A stretch of 64,000 nucleotides of DNA. Source: VRUE01 sp963703895. GTDB taxonomy: Bacteria; Actinomycetota; Thermoleophilia; Solirubrobacterales; 70-9. The translations under genes and the position numbers were made by a program. The stretch covers positions 682,001-746,000 of the forward strand of contig CAVPFX010000002.1 of the NCBI GenBank assembly GCA_963703895.1, in the 5' to 3' direction. Under the pieces are notes generated by a model. That model searched no databases. It was not told the origin of the DNA and was given only the letters and a program-made list of their open reading frames with translations. Positions 7,605 through 16,287 of the stretch are shown in pieces (the stretch's first letter is position 1; every line of letters starts with the position of its first letter).

Positions 7605-8803
7605 TGGGATTCCTTAGCCGCAAGAACAAGTTCGCGTCCCCGCCTGCCGAGGACGAGAGGCATCCGATCGTCGAGGAGCTGGAGCGGATGGAGGAAGTCA
7701 TTCCCGAGACCTCCCCGCCGGCGGGTCCTGTCATGACGGAAGACTCCTCGTCCTCGCAAGCTGCGGGCGAGGAGCCCACCGCCATGCCACCCGCCGGAGA
7801 GGCGGTTGAGGTTGGGGCTCCTTCATCGACTCCCGAGATTGGCGAGCCGGCGCCACCCGCGGGAGACGCGCCTGTCGCCCAGGTCGCGACCGCCCCGGCG
7901 GCTGTCGTCGCGGAGCCGGCCGCTCCGGCGCCAGAAGCTGAGGCAGCCGAGCCCGAGCCCGAGCGGTTTATGCCGCGGGATCTGCTTGCTCCCAGCCGGC
8001 ACGAGGTCGTGGTGAAGCAGGCTGAGCCGGAGGCGCCGGTGAAGCACGCCGATGTGATCGCTTTCGCCAATCAGAAGGGTGGGGTCGCCAAGACGACCAC
8101 GACTTTGAATCTTGCCGTGGCCTTTGCCGAGTCCGGGTACCGGGTGCTCTGTGTGGACCTCGATCCGCAGGGCAACCTGACGATGAGCCAGGGGATCGAT
8201 CCGGACAAGGTCGAGAAGAGCCTTTATGACGTGCTCGTCCACGACATGCCGATGGCCGAGATCATCCAGCACCGCGAGATCGACATCGCCGTCGCCTCGA
8301 TCGACCTGGCCGGCGCCGAGATCGCGATGAGCACCAAGATCGGTCGCGAGCGCTCGCTCGAGAAGTCGCTGAAGGAAGTCTCGGCTAATTACGACTTCGT
8401 CTGCATCGACACGCCGCCCAGCCTCGGGCTGCTGACGATCAATGCCCTTACCGCGGCGAACAAGGTGATCGTCCCCGTGCAGTGCGAGTACCTCTCGATG
8501 CGCGGCCTGGTCCAGCTGCAGAACACGCTGAAGATGATCCAGGAGAACCTCAACCCCGAGGTGCGGATCGAGGGCATCCTGCCGACGATGCTCGACACCC
8601 GTACCGTCCACGCCAAGGAGGCGGTTGAGATCCTCGAGGAGAACTTCGGCGAGCTCGTCTTCAAATCCCGCATTCGCAAGGCGATCAAGTTTGCCGAGGC
8701 CCCGGTCAAGGGTGCGAGTGTGCTCAAGTACGATCCGCAGAGCAACGCTGCGGGCTACTACCGAGATCTGGCGAAGGAGGTCCTGGCACATGAGCAGGCG
8801 TGA
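7604..8803 (+). CDS. parA: ParA/Soj-family chromosome-partitioning ATPase with long disordered N-terminus
   Basis: A 399-residue protein. Residues ~155-395 are a complete ParA/MinD-type ATPase: deviant Walker A KGGVAKTTTT starting at Lys158, switch region VDLDPQGNLTMSQG, and Walker B-like FVCIDTPPSLG. It would bind ATP, dimerise and coat DNA during segregation or site positioning. The first ~150 residues are Pro/Ala/Glu-rich and probably disordered, and include the in-frame 80-bp repeat (residues ~39-65). The C-terminus overlaps the ftsZ start by 14 bp, so the two are translated together, suggesting a role near the division machinery. No parB is present here. Start ATG 7604. Confidence 0.9.
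   Translation: MGFLSRKNKFASPPAEDERHPIVEELERMEEVIPETSPPAGPVMTEDSSSSQAAGEEPTAMPPAGEAVEVGAPSSTPEIGEPAPPAGDAPVAQVATAPAAVVAEPAAPAPEAEAAEPEPERFMPRDLLAPSRHEVVVKQAEPEAPVKHADVIAFANQKGGVAKTTTTLNLAVAFAESGYRVLCVDLDPQGNLTMSQGIDPDKVEKSLYDVLVHDMPMAEIIQHREIDIAVASIDLAGAEIAMSTKIGRERSLEKSLKEVSANYDFVCIDTPPSLGLLTINALTAANKVIVPVQCEYLSMRGLVQLQNTLKMIQENLNPEVRIEGILPTMLDTRTVHAKEAVEILEENFGELVFKSRIRKAIKFAEAPVKGASVLKYDPQSNAAGYYRDLAKEVLAHEQA
7718..7797 (+). repeat. 80-bp coding palindromic repeat, copy 1 (in parA)
   Basis: The ends are inverted repeats, CCGGCGGGT and ACCCGCCGG. It aligns without gaps to 8880-8959 with 62 of 80 identical bases, concentrated in three blocks of 15, 23 and 9 bases; the 23-base core is at 7748-7770. 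It is read in frame as PAGPV-N8-SSSQAAG-N7-PPAG. The flanking parA and ftsZ sequences are not similar to each other. Confidence 0.75.
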
Positions 8804-10217
8804 CAAGCGGGCCAGCATGCGTGAGGGGCCTCTTTCGGACCTCTTTCGGTCTACTGCGGAGGAGGACAAAGGCGATCAGCCGGCGGGTCCTGTCGCCGAG
8901 GGTGACACGTCGTCCTCGCAAGCTGCGGGCGACGTCCCACCCTCGACACCACCCGCCGGAGATGCGTCTGCGCCCTACGATCAGGAGCCGGAGGGGTCCT
9001 CTCTCGAGCAGCAAGATACGCCGCATCAGGAGACCCCACCCGAGCGGCTTAAGCGTGTTTTCTCCGAGGAGCCTTCTCATGCTCGGCGGGAGTTGGAGCC
9101 GATTGTGGAATCGCCTCGTTATGGGCGGGAGGAGCCTGAGTATGAGCCGCCGGGGAGTGGCGAGCCGCATCAGCCTGTAATTCGGGTCGTTGGTGTGGGT
9201 GGTGGTGGCGTCAATGCCGTCAATCGCATGGTCGAGGCGCGGATCCCTGGCGTCGAGTTCATGGCGGTCAACACCGATCTTCAGTCGCTGCAGCTCTGCA
9301 TGGCCGACGTCACCGTCCACATCGGTGAGGAGGCGACGCGCGGTCTCGGCGCCGGCGCCGATCCCGAGCTCGGCCACCGCTCCGCCTTCGAGGAACAGGA
9401 CAAGATCAAGCGCCTGCTCAAGGGCTCCGACATGGTCTTCGTCGCCGCCGGCGCCGGCGGCGGCACGGGCACCGGTGCGGCCCCCGTGATCGCCCGCCTC
9501 GCCCGCGAGGTCGGCGCGCTCACCGTCGGCATCGTCACCAAGCCGTTCAGCTTCGAGGGCTCTCGCCGCGGCAATCAGGCCAACAAGGGCATCGAGGAAC
9601 TCGCCGCCGAGGTCGACACGCTGATCGTCGTTCCCAACGACCGCCTGCTCGAGGTGCTCGACCAGCAGACCTCGATGGTGGAGGCCTTCCAGGTCGCCGA
9701 CGACGTGCTGCGCCAGGGCGTTCAGGGCATCTCGGACCTGGTCACGCTGCCCGCCGTGATCAACCTCGACTTCGCCGACGTGCGCACGATCATGTCGGAG
9801 GCCGGCCGGGCGCTGCTCGGCATCGGCATGGGCCACGGCAACGACCGCGCCGTTCTGGCCGCCGAAAAAGCGATTTCCTCGCCCCTGCTCGAGACCTCGA
9901 TGGAGGGGGCCCGGGCGATCCTGCTTTCGATCACCGGCGGCGCCGACCTCTCGCTGGTCGAGGTCAGCGAGGCGGCCAAACTGGTCGGCGAAGCCGCCCA
10001 CCCGGACGCCAACATCATCTTCGGCGCCAACGTCGACGAGGAGCTCAACGATCAGGTCTGGGTGACCGTCGTCGCCACTCGCTTCGATGGCCGACCCGCC
10101 CCGCAGCGCCGGGTCGCCGAGCCGACCATCCGCCGCACCAAAGAGGCGCCCCGGGGGCGACCCCCCGAGCGCGGCGATCTCGGCGGCATCGACGTCCCAG
10201 AGTTCCTGCCCGGGTAG
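8790..10217 (+). CDS. ftsZ: Cell division GTPase FtsZ with N-terminal extension
   Basis: Tubulin-like GTPase forming the Z ring. The start at ATG 8790 is set by AAGGAGG (8774-8780) 9 bases upstream; longer upstream readings in this frame are shadow of parA. Length is 475 residues. The first ~128 are acidic and disordered and carry the 80-bp repeat (residues ~31-57). The GTPase core follows: GVGGGGVNAVNRM (~136), GAGGGTGTGAAP (~220, tubulin signature) and NLDFADVRTIM (T7 loop region). The C-terminal peptide IDVPEFLPG matches the conserved tail that binds FtsA/SepF-type partners. FtsZ usually lacks such an N-terminal extension. It is coupled to parA upstream; ggt starts 18 bases downstream. Confidence 0.96.
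   Translation: MSRRDKRASMREGPLSDLFRSTAEEDKGDQPAGPVAEGDTSSSQAAGDVPPSTPPAGDASAPYDQEPEGSSLEQQDTPHQETPPERLKRVFSEEPSHARRELEPIVESPRYGREEPEYEPPGSGEPHQPVIRVVGVGGGGVNAVNRMVEARIPGVEFMAVNTDLQSLQLCMADVTVHIGEEATRGLGAGADPELGHRSAFEEQDKIKRLLKGSDMVFVAAGAGGGTGTGAAPVIARLAREVGALTVGIVTKPFSFEGSRRGNQANKGIEELAAEVDTLIVVPNDRLLEVLDQQTSMVEAFQVADDVLRQGVQGISDLVTLPAVINLDFADVRTIMSEAGRALLGIGMGHGNDRAVLAAEKAISSPLLETSMEGARAILLSITGGADLSLVEVSEAAKLVGEAAHPDANIIFGANVDEELNDQVWVTVVATRFDGRPAPQRRVAEPTIRRTKEAPRGRPPERGDLGGIDVPEFLPG
8880..8959 (+). repeat. 80-bp coding palindromic repeat, copy 2 (in ftsZ)
   Basis: Same length, ends and reading phase as the copy at 7718-7797; the conserved 23-base core is at 8910-8932. It encodes PAGPV-N8-SSSQAAG-N7-PPAG inside the disordered N-terminus of FtsZ. 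Confidence 0.75.
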
Positions 10218-10235
10218 CGCGAGGTTCCTCCGCCC

Positions 10236-11741
10236 ATGAGCGGGGTCGTCGCCGCTGGCCACCCTCGTTCCGCCGAGGCGGGGGCACAGGTTCTGCGCGA
10301 AGGCGGCAACGCGGTCGACGCGGCGGTTTGTGCCGTGCTCGCTTCCTTCGCGGTCGAGAGCCCGCTGACCGGCTTCGGCGCCGGCGGCTTCATGATGGTC
10401 CACGAGGGCAGCGAGACGACGCTGCTCGACTTCTTCGTCGCCGCCCCCGGCCGCGATGGGGTCGAACGCAATGCCGAGCTGGTCCCGGTGCCGGTCCACT
10501 TCGACGCCGAGACCGTGCAGACGTTCTACGTCGGCCCGGTCTCCTGCGGGGTGCCCGGCACTGCCGCCGGGCTCGAGCAGACCCTGCGGCGCTTCGGCAC
10601 GATGCCGCTGGCCGAGCTGGTCAAGCCGGGAGTCGAGCTGGCCCGCGGCGGCGCGCCGGTCAACGCCGAGCAGGCCTACATCCTCGACATCCTCGAACCG
10701 ATTCACGCCCGTCTCGAGGGCACGCGGGAGCTCTACGCACCCGCCGGGCGCACCCTGCGCGAGGGCGAGGTCTTCCGTTTCGCCGAGCTCGCCGGGGCGC
10801 TCGAACGCTTTGGCGCCGAAGGCGCCGAGCCCTTCTGCCGCGGCGAGGTGGCGATGGCGCTGTGCGACTACGTGATCGAGAACGGCGGCACCCTTGGTCG
10901 CGGGGACATCGCTGCTTACGAGCCGATCGAGCGGGAGCCGATCCGGGCCAGCTTCCGCGGCACCGAGGTGCTGACCAATCCGCCGCCGTCCTCGGGCGGG
11001 ATCCTGATCGCCTACTGCCTCGGACTGCTTGAGCGACTGGGTGAGAGCAGTGGCCCCGAGCAGCTGGTCGCGGCAATGGGTGCCGCCAACGCCGCCCGCG
11101 GTGAGGCCTTCGCTGAGGCGCTCTACGGCGAGGGTCTCGAGGCGAGCCTGCTCGATCCGGCCGTTCTCGACTCCACCGTCGGCGATCTGCTCGGCTCCAC
11201 CACCCACATCTCCGTCCTCGATCGCAACGGGATGTGCGCCAACGTCACCTGCTCCAACGGCTCCGGCTCGGGCGTGCTCGTCCCCGGGACCGGCGTGATC
11301 CTCAACAACATGCTCGGCGAGGAGGACCTCAACCCACTCGGCTTTCACACGATCGCGCCGGGACGGCGGGTGCCCTCGATGATGGCGCCGACCGTGGTGT
11401 TGCGCGACGGCGAGATCGAGCTCGGCCTCGGCAGCGCCGGCTCCAACCGGATCCGCTCGGCGATTTTGCAGACGATCGTGCGCGCGACTGAGCAGGGCAT
11501 GGGCGCCGGCGAGGCGGTGCGGGCCCCGCGCCTGCACTTCGAGGATGGGGTGGTCCAGGCCGAGCCGGGGATTGACGAGGAGGCATTGGCGCGAATCGAG
11601 GCGGGTGAGATCCCGGTCCTGCGCCGGCCGGAGATCAACCTCTTCTTCGGCGGCACCCAGGCCGTCGCCCGCGAGCGCGGCAGCGGCCGCCTCAGTGGCG
11701 GCGGCGACCCACGTCGCGGCGGCGCCGTGGCAACGGCCTGA
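10236..11741 (+). CDS. ggt: Gamma-glutamyltransferase
   Basis: A 501-residue Ntn-hydrolase that cleaves or transfers the gamma-glutamyl group of glutathione-like peptides. It shows the family start GHPRSAEAGAQVLREGGNAVDAAVC and FGAGGFMMV, the autoprocessing/nucleophile region GSTTHISVLDRNG (the second Thr would be the new N-terminal nucleophile of the small subunit), SNGSGSG, and GSAGSNRIRSAI near the C-terminus. No signal peptide is visible, so it may be cytoplasmic, unlike the periplasmic E. coli enzyme. It follows ftsZ by 18 bp and is probably co-transcribed. Actinobacteria use mycothiol, so the natural substrate is uncertain. Confidence 0.92.
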   Translation: MSGVVAAGHPRSAEAGAQVLREGGNAVDAAVCAVLASFAVESPLTGFGAGGFMMVHEGSETTLLDFFVAAPGRDGVERNAELVPVPVHFDAETVQTFYVGPVSCGVPGTAAGLEQTLRRFGTMPLAELVKPGVELARGGAPVNAEQAYILDILEPIHARLEGTRELYAPAGRTLREGEVFRFAELAGALERFGAEGAEPFCRGEVAMALCDYVIENGGTLGRGDIAAYEPIEREPIRASFRGTEVLTNPPPSSGGILIAYCLGLLERLGESSGPEQLVAAMGAANAARGEAFAEALYGEGLEASLLDPAVLDSTVGDLLGSTTHISVLDRNGMCANVTCSNGSGSGVLVPGTGVILNNMLGEEDLNPLGFHTIAPGRRVPSMMAPTVVLRDGEIELGLGSAGSNRIRSAILQTIVRATEQGMGAGEAVRAPRLHFEDGVVQAEPGIDEEALARIEAGEIPVLRRPEINLFFGGTQAVARERGSGRLSGGGDPRRGGAVATA

Positions 11742-11778
11742 TGGCGACTTTTGCGTCTCTATGACGCATAACTCGCCA
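11742..11778. repeat. Intergenic palindrome sharing TTGGCGAGTTA with the one at 34384
   Basis: A stem of 16 bp with two mismatches: TGGCGA (11742-11747) pairs with TCGCCA (11773-11778) and TGCGTC (11752-11757) with GACGCA (11763-11768), loop TCTAT. Its minus-strand reading GTTGGCGAGTTATG shares TTGGCGAGTTA with the palindrome at 34384-34426. It starts directly after the ggt stop codon; a terminator or REP-like role is inferred. Confidence 0.5.
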
Positions 11779-11795
11779 ACCGCAAGAATGGCCGC

Positions 11796-12911
11796 GTGGC
11801 GATGATCGACTTCGAAGCCGAGGGACTGCTCGACGGGCTCGAAGGAGACGCGCGCCGCGATCGCCTCACATTGCTCGAGCAGCTGGCGGCGGAAGGGGTG
11901 ACGCTCGATGAGTTGCGTGACGCTGTTGGGGCCGGGCGGCTGACCTTGTTGCCGGTCGAGCGCAGCATCGCTGGCAACGGCCCGCGATACTCGCCGCGCG
12001 AAATCGCCGAGCTCTCTGGCGCCGAGCTCGAGCTTCTGCAGCGCGCCTCGGCCGCGCTCGGATTGCCCTATCCGGACCCCGACGAGCGCATCCTCACCGA
12101 CTCCGACCTCGAGGCCGCGCGGCGGACCAAGGCCTTCTACGACGCCGGCCTGCCCGAGGACGGCATCCTGCAGGTGGCGCGGACGATCGGCATGGCGACG
12201 GCGCGGATCGCCGAGGGCAACCGCGAGTTGATGATCCGCACCCTGATGCAGCCGGGCGATACCGAGCGCGACCTGGCGCTGCGCTTTGCCGACGCGGCCG
12301 AGAACATGCTGCCGGTCTTCGAGCCGACCTTGCTCTACGCGCTGCGGGCGCACACCCTGGAGCAGATCCGCCGCGACGTGATCGGCGCCGCCGACCTCGC
12401 CTCGGGCGAGATCCGCGGCTCCGTCGATCGGGCGATCTGCTTCGCCGACCTGGTCGAGTTCACCCGCCTCGGCGAGGAGATCGCGCCCGAGGAGCTGGGC
12501 TCGGTTGCCGGCCGCTTCGAGGAAATGGCCGCGATCGTCGCCGAACCGCCGGTGCGGCTGGTGAAGATGATCGGCGACGCCGCGATGCTCGTCTCCCGCG
12601 AGGTCGAGCCCCTGCTGGACGCCGCGCTCGAGCTGATCGAGGTGGCCGAGGGCGAAGGCGAGGAATTCCCCTTCCTGCGCGCGGGCCTCGCCGTCGGCCC
12701 GACGCTTGCCCAGTCGGGCGACTACTACGGCCGCGCGGTCAACCTGGCAAGCCGCCTGACGGCGGTGGCCCGGCCGGGCAGCGTGCTGGTTGACGCGGCG
12801 GCGAAGGAGGCCGCCGGCGATGGCTTCTCCTACTCGTTCGCCGGCGAGCGCAAACTCAAGGGCATCGACACGGGAGTAAAGCTATTTCGCGTGCGTCGAA
12901 CACGCGGTTGA
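11796..12911 (+). CDS. Class III adenylate/guanylate cyclase with Rv1264-like regulatory domain
   Basis: A 371-residue protein. Residues ~1-190 form an all-helical N-terminal domain resembling the pH-sensing autoinhibitory domain of mycobacterial Rv1264 (TLLEQLAAEGVTLDELRDAV ... DAAENMLPVFEP). Residues ~205-370 are the class III catalytic domain: ICFADLVEFTRLGE (metal Asp), VKMIGDAAML (substrate Lys and second metal Asp), GDYYGRAVNLASRL (Asn and Arg transition-state residues) and the ERKLKGI tail. It makes cAMP or cGMP from the nucleotide triphosphate; Lys in KMIGDA favours ATP. Cytoplasmic, since no membrane segment is seen. Start GTG 11796; ATG 11802 is possible. Confidence 0.9.
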   Translation: MAMIDFEAEGLLDGLEGDARRDRLTLLEQLAAEGVTLDELRDAVGAGRLTLLPVERSIAGNGPRYSPREIAELSGAELELLQRASAALGLPYPDPDERILTDSDLEAARRTKAFYDAGLPEDGILQVARTIGMATARIAEGNRELMIRTLMQPGDTERDLALRFADAAENMLPVFEPTLLYALRAHTLEQIRRDVIGAADLASGEIRGSVDRAICFADLVEFTRLGEEIAPEELGSVAGRFEEMAAIVAEPPVRLVKMIGDAAMLVSREVEPLLDAALELIEVAEGEGEEFPFLRAGLAVGPTLAQSGDYYGRAVNLASRLTAVARPGSVLVDAAAKEAAGDGFSYSFAGERKLKGIDTGVKLFRVRRTRG

Positions 12912-13001
12912 TCAAAGTACGGAAAAAGAACCCTTTCGCTCTAGTTACTTTTTTCGGTGTTAGGGTGCCGCGCACACTCCGGCACACCGTGAAAGGACAC
13001 G

Positions 13002-15294
13002 ATGCCCGTGACTCGTCCACTGAAGAGCCTGCTGACAGTTGCTGCCTGCGTTGCGCTCATGTTCACCTTCGTTGAGCCAGCTTGGGCGACTCACGACCGA
13101 GCGACGCAGCTGTCTTGGTCCGAGGGCTCCAGCGCGAACGAAGTAATTTTCAACGTCGAATTCGTCGCTCGCCGCAGCTACTACGGGGAACCAGAAGAAG
13201 GCGACACCATCAGCGATCCCGTGATCGAATTCGGCGACGGGGAAGCCATTGCGCCCACCCTTACAGTGATCGAGGTCGATGGGGATACCATCTACACACG
13301 GGGACAGGTGACACATACCTACCCGACCAGCGGTCCTTATACGGCGACGATGGGCAGCTGCTGCCGCCTCTCGGCCTCCTCGGGACACATCAACAACGGG
13401 GATCTGTTCTACAGCGTCCACACGCTTGTCGACCTGGCCCGGGCGAACTCGAGTCCCAACATCTCCGTGGCGCCGATTGTCTTCTGCCCGACCTCGGGGA
13501 GCTGCAGCTTCGCCTTTGCTGGCGCCGGAGCCGACTTCGGCAACCACCTGCACTGGCGGCTCGCGACTCCCACTGAGACAGGCGAAGCTTCGTTCACGCA
13601 GCCAGGGCCTCCCCATGCGCCGAACGCGGCGACGATCGATCCGAGCACCGGCAGGATGACCTGGGACACGACGGGCGCGACCTTGAGCTCTGGTGGGCTG
13701 CCGACCTATTACTCGACCCAGGTCGTGGCCGAAGAACTCAATGCGGCCGGCGAACTGGTCTCGGACGCTGCTGCCGATTTCTTCATCGCCCTCGACGACA
13801 ACCACAGTGACCAGCCGGTCTGCGAGGACGTAGATTCCAATGGTTCGGTCGACAACGATGGCGACGGACTCTGCGACAACTGGGAGACGAGTGGAATCGA
13901 CGTCGATCACGACGGCTCTTCTGACTTCGTCCTGCCAGCGAGCGCCAGTCCAGTCAAACCTGACATCTTTGTTGAGGTCGACTACATGAGCGGCCGCGAA
14001 CCGCAGTCGGCGGCCCTGGGCGACGTGGTCACGGCCTTCTCGCATCACGGCATTTCTCTCCACCTGCTCGTGGATGAGGAAGTGCCGTTTGCCACCCTGA
14101 TCAAGCTCGGCAGCGACTGCTCTCCCTGCGGATCCAGTGTCGAAGACTTTGACACGATCAAGTCCACCTATTTTGGAACCGGAGGGGATCGCGTCGCTCC
14201 AAACTGGGATGCCAAGAGGGAGGCGCGATCGTTTGTCTATCACTACGCGGTCTACGCCAACAAACTGTTGGGCGGCCAGCCCTCGACCAGCGGTGAGGCC
14301 GAGCTTCCCGGCAATGACTTGACAATCACTCTCGGGAACAGTGCTTGGCGGACGGGAGCGAACAACAGCGGTCCGCCAAAGCGCCGCGACGAGGCCGGTA
14401 CCTTCATGCACGAGCTAGGTCACAACCTGTCGCTTATGCACGGTGGCGACGACGGAGTCGGTTGCAAGCCGAACTACCTCAGTGTCATGAACTACACCAG
14501 GCAGACGACGGGATTGATTACCGCGCAGCTCGACTACTCCGACGCGGTACTGCCCACGCTCGACGAGAACGACCTCAACGAGTTCCTCGGCGTACAGGGC
14601 CCGAGCGGAGCTGCAGGTCGTCTTTGGGCCCGGAGTTCACATTGGCAGTTCGACTGGCTCAATCGACTGGAACGGCAAAAACGGGATCGAGAGCAATGTC
14701 TCCACCGACGTGAACAACGTGAGCGGCAAATGCGGCAGCAGCCCGGGACAGGATCTCGTCGGCTGGGACGATTGGGCGAACCTTTCCCTTGCCTTCCAGG
14801 CGACGGCTGACTTCAGCGACGGCGTCCACTCGAGCCTCTTGTTGCAGGAACCCGAGATTGCCGCCGAGGAACTGAGCGCGTACGACGACGATCAGGACGG
14901 CATCGCCAATATCCAGGACGAGTGTCCCGGCGAAGATGGCTCGGCGCTCGACAGCGGGTGTCCGTCCAAAGCGGCTGCCGCTCCCACCACGGGCCCACAG
15001 GCAGCGTCTCCGGGCGTGGCGCGTCTGGCCCCTGGGACCCTGCTGCGCAAGGTGAGCCTCAAGCGAAAACTGGGCAGGGCGAGGTTCACCTTTGGCGGCG
15101 AGGGCGACTCGAGTGGCCTTGCCTTCGAATGCAAGCTCGACCAGGGGCGCTTCAAGCCGTGCAGCTCGCCCAAGTCCTACAGGGGATTGAAGCCCGGACG
15201 CCACGTCTTCCGAGTGCGGGCGATCGATGCCTCCGGACAGGTCGACCAGACCCCCGTCGTCAAGTCCTTCCGTATAGCGAACCCGCCGGCCTAG
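13002..15294 (+). CDS. Secreted zinc metalloprotease with TSP3-like Asp repeats, apparent frameshift
   Basis: An ATG at 13002 with GAAAGGA just upstream opens a Sec signal peptide (SLLTVAACVALMFTFVEPAWA). The first frame shows calcium-type Asp repeats (VDSNGSVDNDGDGLCDNWE, residues ~283-305) and the zinc site HELGHNLSLMH (His470, Glu471, His474, His480). Near 14600 coding shifts by one base (an extra C in GGGCCCGAG fits) and continues as VVFGPGVHIGSSTGSIDWNG, another Asp repeat (DDDQDGIANIQDECPG) and a C-terminal beta domain (AFECKLDQGRFKPCSSP ... HVFRVRAIDASG) to 15294. Read through, it is ~763 residues. A secreted peptidase; substrate unknown. Codon use is less GC-biased than in the neighbours. 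The gene may be broken, or the frameshift may be a sequencing error. Confidence 0.8.
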
Positions 15295-15304
15295 CCGGCG
15301 GGTT
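15280..15304. terminator. Bidirectional hairpin terminator
   Basis: An 11-bp perfect stem, AACCCGCCGGC (15280-15290) and GCCGGCGGGTT (15294-15304), with loop CTA. It contains the stop codon of the metalloprotease and abuts that of the convergent methyltransferase. Confidence 0.75.
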
Positions 15305-16221
15305 CAGCTTGGCTTGCGGCCGGAGACGAGCAGGTTGTAGAAGAGCTCGGCGGGGAGGTGGGGCTCGAGCAGCCGGCTGTCGACCTTCTGCAGCGCCATG
15401 TAGCTGTTGAAGGCGAAGCGGCGCCAGCCCCAGGAGATCGATTCCGGCTCGGCGCTGGACTCGACCGTGCGCAGGCCCCAGCCCCAGGCGTTGGCGAGCA
15501 GCTCCTCGCCGCCGACGCGGCGATCCTCGAAGCCGGCGTCGCGCAGGAAGCGCCGCAGGTCGGCGGGGGCGAAGGCGTGGACGTCGACCTCGCCCTCGAG
15601 CGCGTGGCCGTCGGACTGGGCCATCTCGGCGATCGCGCGCGGCTGGGCTCCCACCACCCGCCGCCAGGCGGGGGCGGCAAGCAGGCCGGCGCGCTTGGGC
15701 AGCGCCGCCAGACGGTCGCCGTAGCGGGAGGGCTCGCCGGCAAAGGCGATCGCACCGCCCGGTCGCAGCACACGGCGGAACTCGGCAAAGGCCTTGTCGA
15801 GGTCGGGGATGTGGTGGAGGACGGCGTGGCCGAAGACCAGGTCGAAGCTCTCGTCGGCGAAGGGCAGCACCTCGGCCTCGGTGCGGACCGTCTCGACCTC
15901 GAGCCCGAGGCCGGCGGCGGTGGTGGAGAGGCGGTTCAGCATCCCCGGCGAGATGTCGGTCGCGGTGAGGCTCTCGATCGCGCCGAGCTGCAGCAGGTTG
16001 AGCGAGAAGTAGCCGGTGCCCGAGCCGATCTCCAGCCCGCGGCCGAAGCTGGCCCCGTCCTGGCCGCCCAGCGCCTTGACCAGCTTCTGGCGCACCTGCT
16101 CCTGGCCGGTGGCGCCGAAGTCGATGCCCCACTTGGCGTCGTACTCGTCGGCGGCGGCGTCGTGGTAGCGGGTGTTGACGTCCTTGATGTGGTCCGGGGT
16201 GGCGGTGGGGGAGGCTGGCAT
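15304..16221 (-). CDS. Class I SAM-dependent methyltransferase
   Basis: A 305-residue protein with a Methyltransf_11-type Rossmann fold: motif I LEIGSGTGYFSLNL (~residues 64-77), acidic motif II TATDISPGML, motif III-like EVLPFADESFDLVFGHAVLHHI and the post-motif RRVLRPGGAIAF. The C-terminal half (~residues 165-305) is unassigned. The substrate cannot be read from sequence; a small molecule or lipid is typical. It is divergent from a second methyltransferase at 16288 and convergent with the metalloprotease over a shared hairpin. Confidence 0.85.
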   Translation of the reverse strand: MPASPTATPDHIKDVNTRYHDAAADEYDAKWGIDFGATGQEQVRQKLVKALGGQDGASFGRGLEIGSGTGYFSLNLLQLGAIESLTATDISPGMLNRLSTTAAGLGLEVETVRTEAEVLPFADESFDLVFGHAVLHHIPDLDKAFAEFRRVLRPGGAIAFAGEPSRYGDRLAALPKRAGLLAAPAWRRVVGAQPRAIAEMAQSDGHALEGEVDVHAFAPADLRRFLRDAGFEDRRVGGEELLANAWGWGLRTVESSAEPESISWGWRRFAFNSYMALQKVDSRLLEPHLPAELFYNLLVSGRKPS

Positions 16222-16287
16222 GGCGCGGAACTCTACGCGGAACGGCGTAACGCACGGCGTGCTGGCCGCTCAATACGGTCCCAGCTG

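Noticed and set aside
8724..12353. Very long open frame (over 1200 codons) on the minus strand opposite ftsZ, ggt and the cyclase
   Set aside because: It is antisense to three well-supported genes; high GC leaves the opposite strand free of stops. Its translation is low-complexity Arg/Gly/Asp/His text with no domain.
15358..16287. In-frame upstream extension of the methyltransferase at 16288
   Set aside because: The extension is antisense to the other methyltransferase gene and lacks the family N-terminus; GTG 16288 gives the natural start.
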